A stretch of DNA of 64,000 bases from Gordionus sp. m RMFG-2023. Taxonomy: Eukaryota; Nematomorpha; Gordioida; Chordodea; Parachordodidae. The DNA lies in assembly GCF_954871325.1 (NCBI RefSeq), contig NC_088779.1, positions 7,504,846 through 7,568,845 of the forward strand, given 5' to 3'. The position numbers and the translations under genes are program-made. The notes below the pieces were generated by a model, which was not told the origin of the DNA, ran no database searches, and saw nothing but the letters and a program-made list of their open reading frames with translations. This document shows positions 44,101-53,643 of this stretch, one piece after another (position 1 is the stretch's first letter; every line of letters starts with the position of its first letter).

Positions 44101-46460
44101 GTATTAAAGGGGTAGGTCCTGTCATGGCACTAGAAATTTTATCGGAATTCCAGATTCACACTTTCCAAGATTTCATTGACTTCAAGTATTTTTCTCCCAT
44201 TCCATTTTTAAGAAAACATATATTTATATTTAAAAAAGTGTTCTGTGTTTCTAATTCACTCATAATATCCCTATAGTTTTTGCCAATCTTCTTTATGCAC
44301 ATAAAAAACAAATTTTAAATGTTTTATATTCTCAGAACTGATACGCGTTTTTGAAAAAAAGCATTTATAAAAAAAATAGTATCAAATAAAAGCTTATTTG
44401 CCGACATTTATTATCATATAAAAACCTTACATTCCCGATAATATCATAAAATTCAGAAAATGGTTGGACTCATCCAGACATCATCTAAGCTCCCTACACA
44501 AATCTCTCAAAATAAAATCCCCTCTACTTCCGGCCTCTTTAGAATCTCCTTTGAAACGCAAATTGCTGGATAAAAACATTTATTTTCCCGACGAATTTCC
44601 CGAACCACTTGTTTTCGAGGCTTACATGAACCCATCCTTGGAAACCAGCCAAGAAGGTTTTACCTGGGGCCATCTTAACGCCATTTGGGGAGTCAAAATG
44701 GATGGATCGACTAAATTAGATAAAGGTGGTACATATATTTATTTTTTATTTTATTTCGGGCCTCTTGTGAAACATATAACTTTTTTTAAATGCTGTTTTG
44801 TTTTGGGTTCATGTGAATAAAGGAGAAATAACAGAAACATCTTAGTCAACTAGCCCTTTTAAACTCGATCACTCTTCAGTAAGGTATCTTTTTAGACTCA
44901 AAATCACCATTTGAATCCATTACAGGACTGTTCTCTATTATTGGTGACCCCGGAACTGCCTTTAAATGTTTCATTTTACCCCGTTTTTTAAATTATAAAA
45001 TCAAATTTAAACAGATTACTTTATATTGTTTTAGGTTTGAATAACGAAGTGGGGACTGACGCAACGACGGGAAATAAGGTTTACCTCGATTTGCTAAACT
45101 TTGTCAAGAAACATATAAATTGGGATGCCAACAAACTTGATTCATATTTAAATCCGCTTAGAAAACGATTGGCGCTAGAAAAGAATAAAGTGAGATTAAT
45201 TGTTGCGCTAATATTAATTTAAATTTTTATGTTTCACCTTTAAGCTGGACGAACTGCGGTCCAAAAAAGACTCACCCGCCAAATCCGGTCTAGTCTTAGA
45301 TTAGGACCGATAGGCAAGGACCGTTAACTTTGGCTACCTTTGACCTCTTAAAATTGTTTCATTTAGCTTCTTTTTTTTCGTCACAAGGTGTTTCTTTTTC
45401 AAAAAAATGGTGTCCTTCTCTCGTCTAATTAGCATTGAAAAAAGACTAATTGCAAAATGAAATAATGGACTTTTATAATGAGAAAAAATTTTAGTCATAA
45501 ACTTGTATCATTATTATTAATTTTCCTCAGGTGGTAAAGTGGGATTTAAAAATTTACCAACATATTTTTTAAAAAAATTTATAGAAAATTAAATTGAATA
45601 ACATTGTTTCTATAACATTTTTTTTAGTTCATAAGTTTAAATTCATTATACGTTATGGGTTTTTTTAAAGCTTTGGACTTGGAGTCACATATTTCCTAGG
45701 TACCTTTGGTTTTAAATATGATATGGAAAATTATTATAAATTCCTTATTAAAAATTTTTTTTTATAACAATATTTATAAATATCTCAATCCTCAACGGTA
45801 ATTGAAACAGTAAACAAAATTTGATTTATGAGGCTGATAAAAAAAAATCATGATTTTTGTAAAATTTATATTTTCTTTATCTTAAGATAAGTATAGAATT
45901 TTATTTAATATTATGGCCCTTATGAATGTTGCGATGAGTTTATGTACTTGGTGAGATACGTGCAAATAAAAATTGATAGCAAGAAAGATTCCTCATTTTA
46001 CCACTTTTGTAGTTTCTTTTTTTTCCACCTTACCTTCTCGAGGGTTAAAATGAAATTTATTTAATATTACCAAAAGATCCAACACACTATCGACGAATAC
46101 TACACGCCCGTTTATAACGATACTTGTTACGATGCGAATATACCAGAAAATAAAACAATGCCAAACAAAAGAATTTTAAAGGCTCTCACAAAATTGAGGG
46201 CAAAAAACAAGGCCGAAGAGCCCGATAAAAAGGAATTAAATCGCAAAAAAATCACCAAGAAATCGGCAGTTAAACGGGCGACGGGACAAGAACCTGGAGT
46301 TAAAAATCTCGCGAAGAATAAAGCTAAAACTGGGGGCTCCGACCCCGATAAGCCCGTAACCTGTCGCCCAAGAAATAAGGGGAAGAAAAAAAAATTGAAA
46401 TTTTCCAATCCGGCTCTGGCAAATGATTTTGCCCTGAACCTTTCGGAGGAGTCCTCGTGA
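38192..46460 (+). CDS. ERCC5: XPG/ERCC5 structure-specific endonuclease, 13 exons
   Basis: XPG makes the 3' incision in nucleotide excision repair and is a FEN1-family nuclease. Exons: 38192-38279, 38326-38498, 38545-38749, 38925-39112, 39934-40896, 41113-41290, 41510-41598, 42847-42966, 43265-43484, 44041-44185, 44457-44725, 45035-45189, 46077-46460. All phases join for 1058 residues (human 1186). N domain: [17 protein letters not shown] (Asp30, the same number as in human) and VFVFDGG (Asp76). The long spacer (residues about 150-640) is acidic and low in conservation but includes the family motifs [11 protein letters not shown] and [12 protein letters not shown] domain: [30 protein letters not shown] and [15 protein letters not shown], so the acidic catalytic residues are intact. 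The tail exon has a PCNA-binding box QHTIDEYY and a basic KKKKLKF end. Exons 6 and 7 rest on open frame, composition and phase only. Confidence 0.94.
39113..39933. other. ERCC5 intron 4
   Basis: An AT-rich intron. Around 39280-39540, AACCNNAACC and CCAGAACC words suggest an old AACC-rich repeat similar to those near 21300 and 29050. No exon was recognised. Confidence 0.35.
42137..42590. mobile_element. hAT element, 454 bp, same family as 1736-2032
   Basis: It starts CTGAGATCTGCAGAATTACC and ends GCCCGGTCTCTG; flanking 8-mers ATTTTAAT and ATTTTGAT match at 7 of 8 positions. No coding remnant was recognised. It lies in ERCC5 intron 7. Confidence 0.75.
43485..44040. other. ERCC5 intron 9
   Basis: Plain AT-rich intron. 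No exon, RNA gene or repeat end was recognised. Confidence 0.45.
45190..46076. other. ERCC5 intron 12
   Basis: GGTCC-family debris lies at about 45245-45335 (GAACTGCGGTCC, AATCCGGTCTAGTC, TTAGGACCGATAGG). The rest is AT-rich with no recognised exon. Confidence 0.4.
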
Positions 46461-47908
46461 ACTTATGGAGTATTTTGAACGAAGATACGATTTTTTTTAC
46501 TCTTTCGCCTTTATCTAAGTCAATGACATATAATACAACCTAGGCTGACGTTTCATCCATTTAAATGTGTATCAATACAAATCAGATGGTGGCAACGTCA
46601 TTTTTGTTTCATTAAAATTTTAATGTCGTGTTACCAGCTAATTTTTATTTAGCCACCCTTCAAAATGCATTTTAATGAGTGAATCAGTTTAAGTAAGTAT
46701 TATATGTCTAAGTCTGTATTATCGTTAATTATTGATGATAAATTGGATTATTTCATGGCTGAATACAATCATTCTAAAAAAAAATTTTAAATATTACCTG
46801 TCAGAATTTTTAATCAAAACCATCAGGGTTATATTGTATTATTGTTTTTAATAGTTTATATATGACTTTAAAAATATTGACCGATTAATATTTATCCCTA
46901 TATTATCGTTACAAATATAAAGAAAATTATCTAACATTTTAGCCCTATTATTGTTTACCTCATTTTGAAAACAAAAACTTAGCCAATTATTTATATACCA
47001 AATTTGAAATAAATTTATTTATATGTTTGCGTTTGGTGTAAAATTAAACCGTCAAAGAAATGAGAGTTTGAAAAAAATAAATATTTGAACAAAGATCTTT
47101 AAACAATTATTTCCAAAAAAATTCTAGAAATCTCAAAAAAAAATTTCAAATTAAAGAATATATTCTTAAATACTAAATTCGACAATTTATTCTCCCAATT
47201 TTTTTAAAAAAAATTAAAACTTTGCAGTAAAAATATTGGTAGAAAATATTTTCCGATAGTAGTAATTAGTAATATTTTTTTGAATAAAACAGAAAAAATT
47301 AATGTTATACTTAGCTATTATGTAAATTTAATATTAATACCTTGGAGGTTTTATCTTTGTAATTCATTACACTTAAAATTTGAAATGATATCCGTCCGAT
47401 CCGGTCCTAGAGCGTTTTGGTCCAGGCACAAGTTATATAATGCGGGTTTTCAATCCAGTACACTATCTGATTGGCACAGGCGACTAAAATAACTTATAAG
47501 TATTAAGTATATTATATAATAATTTTATTAGAATTAACATTATTGATATTTGGATAGGAGGAAAGAGGAGGGGGGAATCCCTCGCCTCATTGCCAAAGGT
47601 TTTTAAATAGTATTTTTAACAAATTATACTAAGCCCATCCCGTGATAAATAAAATAAGTAATTATAAAAAAATACTATATTACCCTCAAAGACCCGCCAT
47701 TTTCTGGGAAGTATATTAAAATTTGTAATAAATTTTTTCCCCATGATTAATTTTTAATAAAAATATTCATTGATTTGTTTGGACAACTTTATATTTTAAC
47801 AAAAAAAACCATTATATTTCAAACATTAATAATGAAAGTTTTTTTTTAAACAAAGAAAAACAAATTATTTTTAAAATTATATAAAATTAAAACTGAAGGG
47901 AAGAAAGA
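46461..47908. other. Spacer between convergent ERCC5 and the BTB-BACK gene
   Basis: No gene was recognised. At about 47390-47490 a short piece (GTCCGATCCGGTCCTAGAG) is GGTCC-repeat debris. The remainder is AT-rich. Confidence 0.45.
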
Positions 47909-50900
47909 TCAAAAATATTTAAGCGGTTGGTTGTTAAGAACGGAGGTGATAAGCCGTTGGTTGTTAAAAACGGAAGTGTTGAGCGGCTGGTTGCTAAGAA
48001 CGGAAGTGTTAAGCGACTGGTTGTTAAGAGTGAACGTATTAAGCGGATGGTTGTTAAGAACGGAAGTGTTGAGCGGCTGGTTGCTAAGAACGGAAGTGTT
48101 AAGCGACTGATTGTTAAGAGTGAACGTACTAAGCGGCTGGTTGTTAAGAACGGAAGTATTAAGCGGAAGGTTGTTAAAAACGGATCCAGTGTATTTCTGC
48201 GGATCAAAAATTTGTCGATTGGCACTAACCATCATAGGCGCGAATGAGTTGTTATTATAAATACTATTAGGCATACTCGTCATATTGTAAATCATCGGAA
48301 TTCTTCCCCCGGTTACGTTCATATTCTGAGAGGAAGACATTGCGACATTATTATTATTTGAGTGCGGTTTAGGTACACAGTGATTATAATTTAACGCATT
48401 ATTATCACGACAACTATTATTAACAAATGTGGAGTGGTGCGCGCAGTTGTGGTCAGGGTGATGATGAGCGTGTGGGTTAATGGGAGGTGTATGGATCATT
48501 TTATGCTCTTTCTGCAAAATTTGGTTATCATTCGTTAATTCCAAAATTAACTTACCGTCTTCGAAAAATGGCTTAGTACCTGGTTGATTCAATTTTTCTG
48601 TAAATCCTATTGCCGTTAAAAATTGTTTTTATTTAAAAAAAATGATATTTTAGAAAATCGTAATAACAAAATATTGTTCTAATTTATCCATTTTTAGCTC
48701 TGTAAAACCTAATCATGGTTAATTTCTCTTTAACGCGCATATACTTTTAATGTTAATAGATAGGGGATAAAATTCTAACTTGCGTTTTTAAGGTAGCATT
48801 AAAGGAGTGGGTGAGGTCCTAAAAGTCAACAAATATGAATAAACAGTTAAAATAATATAGTTGCGTCTTCGTATACATAAAATTGCGAGAATCAGCAAAT
48901 ATTCTTGGAAAATGCAAATTTTTTTGTCTTAAAATTTGGAACGTATACTCTATGCATATTCGCAAAGATGCTATTTTTTTCCCTGCTGATTCGCGCAATT
49001 TAATGTTTGCGAAGATGTAGGCTAATGGGGGAAAATAATATTTTATACCACCATCTTTTTTCATCTCATTAGTTTCGAATTTCATTATCATTTGATAGTC
49101 CCTTGCCAAGTGCGAGTTTCTCAAATACACTGGTATCCCGATTAAAGTTTCACTGTCCGCCCCCTTCATCGGAGTCTGATTTACGAGCACAGGCGGAGAG
49201 CGAAAATTTTCGTTAGAGATTTCGCGATACTTTGTTTCATTCCCGTAAAAGTTTTTAGCGTTATCGTAGATTTTATAATTCGTGACTCTTTCTTGGCTTT
49301 CGCTAATAATGAGAGCTACATTTTTGTTATTTTCAAAATTTGGCAAAAAATTTTTCTCATCCGGTTGTGCAGTGACTATCGGCCCCAGGGAAACTGAATT
49401 ATCACCTCCCAAATTTTGGACAACCTGACTATCACTCCCCAACTTTTGGGTAACTGAGTTATCACCAATCAAATTTTGGGGTACCGAATTATCGCCGTCC
49501 ATTATTTTATCTTCGAGAGAAACGTCCTTTTTTATTAAATGACTAGAGGAGCTATCGGTATTTGGCGAAAGTGAATTATTAACGGAAATGTTTGTGTCTT
49601 CTGATTCGGAAGGCACTTCCGCTTGGCTAGGAACCGAGGGGATAGAAATCGAAGAAGCGATATTCTCCGAAGAAGATTGGAGATTTCCCAATTTAGGACA
49701 ACTCAGATCCTTTTGAGGTTGGTGAGTATCTTGATTCGATTCCGAGCTCGAAATGTTCGGAGAATTATTTACTGCCTTAACACTCTTAATATTGCAAAAT
49801 AAATAAATATTTAGTTTTTAAAAAAAAACCTTTTCGGAAGGAATCCATTCTTTTGACATTGTACCCGAACTATTATTTTCTACTTCCGAATCTAAATATT
49901 TTATGATATTAATTTGTTTTTTCACTTATAATATACTATATAACATAATAAATTTGGCTTACTTTCTCCGCTACCTTTTTTATTAGAAGTATTGGTAACG
50001 AATTCCCCTTTGGATTCATCAAATACACCTTTATAAACTTTTTTTTGAGATTATTTCATTCAAAATATAGTATATATATATATATATATATATATTCAAA
50101 ATTTACAAAGATTTTTGATATATTTCAAACTTTTTACGGGTCTCTCTCTTAATTCGTCATTTACAAAACCTTTAGATAAAGCCGCCTTTTCCTTCGAATG
50201 TTCATCGAATTGTTCGAATACGGTATCGCTATAATTACCCTTTCCATCGTTTAAACTAGATTTTTTCGACGAGCTCCCTTGTCTATCATATTTAAAAAAT
50301 GGTTAAATCTAAGTAGTATATTAAAAACAAGCTAATAAATGTTATTGCATATCTATATTAATGTGTGTAGGTAAATTTTACTAATGATCTGCCTTTTTTT
50401 GGTTATAAATGCCCTGCCTTTCCTGGCTCTAAATGCTATCTTTTCTACACGATTAAGATTTTAATTCATACGGATTCAGGTTTGCTTTTAAATTAATTTT
50501 TCTTATAACTTGGAATCATATAATTTTTGCAAAGATTAAAAATAAATAATCTTTAAAACCCCATTTTTATCAAATATACCTCATAAATTTGGAGACCAGA
50601 AATCTTAAATTTTCCATAGGTTTCATTTTTATAAAACAATTCATGATCTCGTCGCTGTCCATTCTTTCGAAAGTTATGTATCGCAATAACTGGGGTAGAT
50701 ATTCCAAGCGTTTTTTATCACTTTCGGCCCATTTCATGATGAGTTTAAATTTGTCTATTTCCCTTAATAATTAAAGTTATAATTAAATATAGTTAGTTTT
50801 TTATTTACAAGAATTATAGTAACGCGCATAAATTGAGCGTTTTAAACGCAAATAATGCATTTCACGTGGTATCGTGTAAATTGGCCAAATTACTGCTTGG

Positions 50901-52770
50901 CGTTAGAAAACGTTTTAAAAGATGGCAAAATGGTCTGCTTTTTTCAATACTTTTTTAATTCCATATGCAATATGATATGTAACGAAATTAAATTTACTTA
51001 TTTTTTAAAGAGGAATATTTAGAAATTAAGGAAATAAAAAGGTGGCGATAATATAATTTATAAAAACCTATTAACAGAAAATTTTGAATCGGCTATACTA
51101 ATAAAAAGGTAACCTCAATTTAAACAGAGGGTGCGTTACCCAACATTCATAGTTAAAGCGAATTCGCGGCGAATTATACATAACAAGCTGTATTTATGTA
51201 TTCTCCGCTACCATTTAGGACTCTCTGTGATTGAGAGGTTACCATGAATTTACAGTTAGCGCGAATTTGTGAATGTGTAATTCATTGCTAAACTATGGCA
51301 TAATCGTTTACAAAAAAGTAAATACACTCTTGGACGTAAGGTTGAAAAAATTATAATAAAAAAATGACTTGCAATTCAGGATATCTTGTTCGAGTATCCT
51401 ATTCATGTTGACAACACTGAGCATATTCAATTTATCTAAGGAGAGAATATCTCCCTCGAATAAGACTTCCGGAATTATGGCTGACATATCATTATCATTC
51501 TTGCTTATATCATATTTATACAAATTGGTCTCAACACTTAGTTCACCCTTAGCTTCATTCGAGTCTTTATTCGTCTTTTTAGTCTTATTAATATTCACTT
51601 GGTGTGTCATTATTTCTTTAGCCTAAAAAAAATTGGAAATTATATTTAAAATCAGCATTAAAAAGGGGGGGAGGCAATATCTGATGCTTTTCGTGTCCTC
51701 TCCTAACCATCTTACTGTAATAAACGAATATAGAGTTTATATTATACCAATTCGCAAACTGATGTTAATTTCTCGATCTCTAACTTCTCCGCTATCTTCG
51801 CCAATTCTGATACATTCTCTTTCTTCAGCGTTATACTGCCGGTATAAAGAAACTTATTGAAATAATAAATATAAATAAGATTCAAATTAAAATTTATTTA
51901 AAAAATTGTCGAGTCACAAAAAATAAATAAATATACGTATTAAAAGACTACATCCTAGCGACCAATTAAAATTGCGTAATTTTATTTGCAAAGGTAAAGA
52001 GGCATGAGTGGCCAAGCATAATAATTGCGCATATTAATATTTTTTTGCTAAAAAAACCTTAATTTACATAACTTTTAAAAAAAACTTATGCGAATACAAT
52101 TGTAGAAATTTAATTTACTTGCTAGGAAGTAACTTAATCAAAATTTATTAATAATAAAATTAACCTTCAACACTTGAAAGAAATTTTTGCTGGTGATGAA
52201 ATTATGATCCACGTTTTTCATATCGCATATCTTAGTTTCGAAACTGGTTTTAAGCCATTTTTTGAAGAATTCGGAATGACAGGCCAGAACTAATTTGTGA
52301 GCTTTAAAACTGCCGCAAGGAATTTCGATGTTCACGTCGGGCATAATGATTGTCCCTTCATTCCACAGAACCTCAGCAACGAAGCGGCCTTATTTAATTT
52401 GATAAAAGAGAAAAGTATATTTTGAAACTTCTATGGGAAAAAATTTTTTTCGCAAAGAAAAATTATTTCTACGACGACCCCAACTCATGGAATATTTTGA
52501 ATAGATTCCAATTACGCGTGTTTAAAATCTGATAGAGGTATACTAAGTCAATAAAAACTATTATCTTGTTCACATGGTTGACTAAAATAGGGCAAAATAG
52601 CTTACTTGGGCAAGCAAATTATCTGAGATGTTTTATCGTAAAATATATTTACCGTATCTAATAAAATGATCAGAAGACCTAGTTGGGGAAAGAGTTAGAC
52701 CACTTTTAGCACCTTGTAATTTAGTCGAATTACTGAATTTATTTGGCTGCATTTCATTGTCAGTGTTCAT
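47909..52770 (-). CDS. BTB-BACK domain protein with repetitive Asn-rich tail, 10 exons
   Basis: BTB-BACK proteins commonly serve as substrate adaptors of cullin-3 ubiquitin ligases. Exons on the - strand: 52770-52653, 52388-52165, 51852-51748, 51622-51369, 50762-50580, 50282-50170, 50037-49963, 49891-49830, 49784-49052, 48597-47909. Phases join for 851 residues. The BTB domain spans residues about 40-150 (FVAEVLWNEG, CGSFKAHKLVLACHSEFFKKW, FLYTGSITL ... LAKIAEKLEIEKL). A BACK-like part follows (ILSLDKLNMLSVV, FKLIMKWAESDKKRLEYLPQLL). No Kelch repeats are seen. The remaining 550 residues are Ser/Asn-rich, with two 10-residue repeat arrays (GDNSVTQKLG type and LNTSVLNNQP type) and a His-rich patch. 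Exon 6 has an alternative donor at 50138 that breaks the downstream phase, so 50170 was preferred. The tail joins are less certain than the BTB and BACK parts. Confidence 0.82.
47920..48190 (-). repeat. 30-bp coding minisatellite with 90-bp higher order
   Basis: About nine units of 30 bp (sense-strand product LNTSVLNNQP and variants) lie at the 3' end of the BTB-BACK gene. Blocks of three units recur: GAGCGGCTGGTTGCTAAGAA occurs at 47981 and again at 48071, exactly 90 bp apart, with the following two units also matching. The reading frame is preserved throughout because the period is ten codons. Confidence 0.95.
48860..49020. mobile_element. Palindromic MITE after BTB-BACK exon 9
   Basis: The left arm TTGCGTCTTCG...AAATTGCGAGAATCAGC is mirrored by the right arm GCTGATTCGCGCAATTTAATG...CGAAGATG. 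The total is about 160 bp with no ORF. The open frame of exon 9 runs on into it, which inflates the apparent ORF beyond the likely splice donor at 49051. Confidence 0.65.
50068..50094. repeat. (TA)n microsatellite
   Basis: About 13 uninterrupted TA units in an intron of the BTB-BACK gene. Confidence 0.9.
51126..51280. mobile_element. PIF/Harbinger-like MITE fragments
   Basis: Two half-elements in the same orientation, TTACCCAACATTCATAGTTA... and TTACCATGAATTTACAGTTAGCGCG..., both belong to the CATTCACAGTTAGCGCG family at 20763. Neither forms a complete inverted pair with clear target duplications. They lie in an intron of the BTB-BACK gene. Confidence 0.5.
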
Positions 52771-53643
52771 GAGTTTGGTTGGATCGTTTCAAATTAGAAA
52801 ATATCTTATTTAAAGGTATACATTATTTTTAAAATGTCTGTTTAAATTTTTCTTTGAAGTGTTTAAGAAAGATGGGGAAAAAAATTATAAAGATAAATTT
52901 ACATCTATAAAATAAAGGAAGAAATATTATGTCATAAATAAATTAAAAAGTAATTGCATATTAAAATACTATGAAAGGTATGACACGAATAACATGACGT
53001 TGACTATATATATATACATATTCCGTATAATCGTGTTTTTAAGACTCTAAATATTTATACATTCATTTCAAGAATCGCTTTCTTTCACTCTTTGGAGAAT
53101 CAGGGGTATTCGATTTCGAAAAATCATAAGCGTTGAACGATAACGCCATCGCAATCGAAATATTTTTTAACTATATAATATCCAATAGATAAATGGTGAG
53201 GAGCATTTTTCTTTTCTCACCCACATAATGGCAAAGATTAATGAATAAACTTACATTACCCCTCTCAAAAGAGCTCTGATTAGTCTACATGAAATGATTT
53301 GGGTATGTTTTTCAGAGACCTGCAAACATAGGGCCCGACAATTATTTTCTTGGCCCAAATTTTTTATTTTTTAAGCCCGGTCCAATAACGTTGCAACAAA
53401 TAAGGCAACGCTTGAAGATAATGCGTTTAGCGTAAGGTTGATTATTTTCTAGCATTTTTATTAATAAATTTTAAGATTCCAAAAAAAATGGAAATTCTTT
53501 TTTTGTACTAAAGTTAATTGTGCAATTAATTTATTTCCTTGATAAGTTTTATACATTTTATTTTTGGTTGATTACAAACCTTGATTTAATTTTAATTTGA
53601 AAAAATTTTTTTAAACTTAATTTAAATATCTATTTTTGTCTAG
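52771..53643. promoter_or_regulatory. Divergent spacer between BTB-BACK and PKA-R genes
   Basis: The 873-bp region separates two head-to-head gene starts, so it should contain both promoters if 53644 is the true start of the PKA-R gene. No docking-domain exon was found here on the + strand. A truncated hAT end (CAGAGACCTGCAAACATAGG ... GCCCGGTCC) occupies 53313-53392. No TATA box or other motif could be assigned with confidence in such AT-rich sequence. Confidence 0.4.

Noticed and set aside
47927-48247. Open frame of 106 codons on the + strand over the minisatellite
   Set aside because: The 30-bp period keeps all frames open; the - strand continues into non-repeat protein-like sequence and is the better reading.
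48511-48555. Possible 44-nt intron with a strong GTAAGT donor in the last BTB-BACK exon
   Set aside because: Removing it would shift the frame into an early stop, while read-through stays open and protein-like.
48819-49050. Last 77 codons of the long - strand frame beginning at 49691
   Set aside because: This stretch reads into a palindromic MITE; the likely splice donor is at 49051, so these codons are probably not translated.
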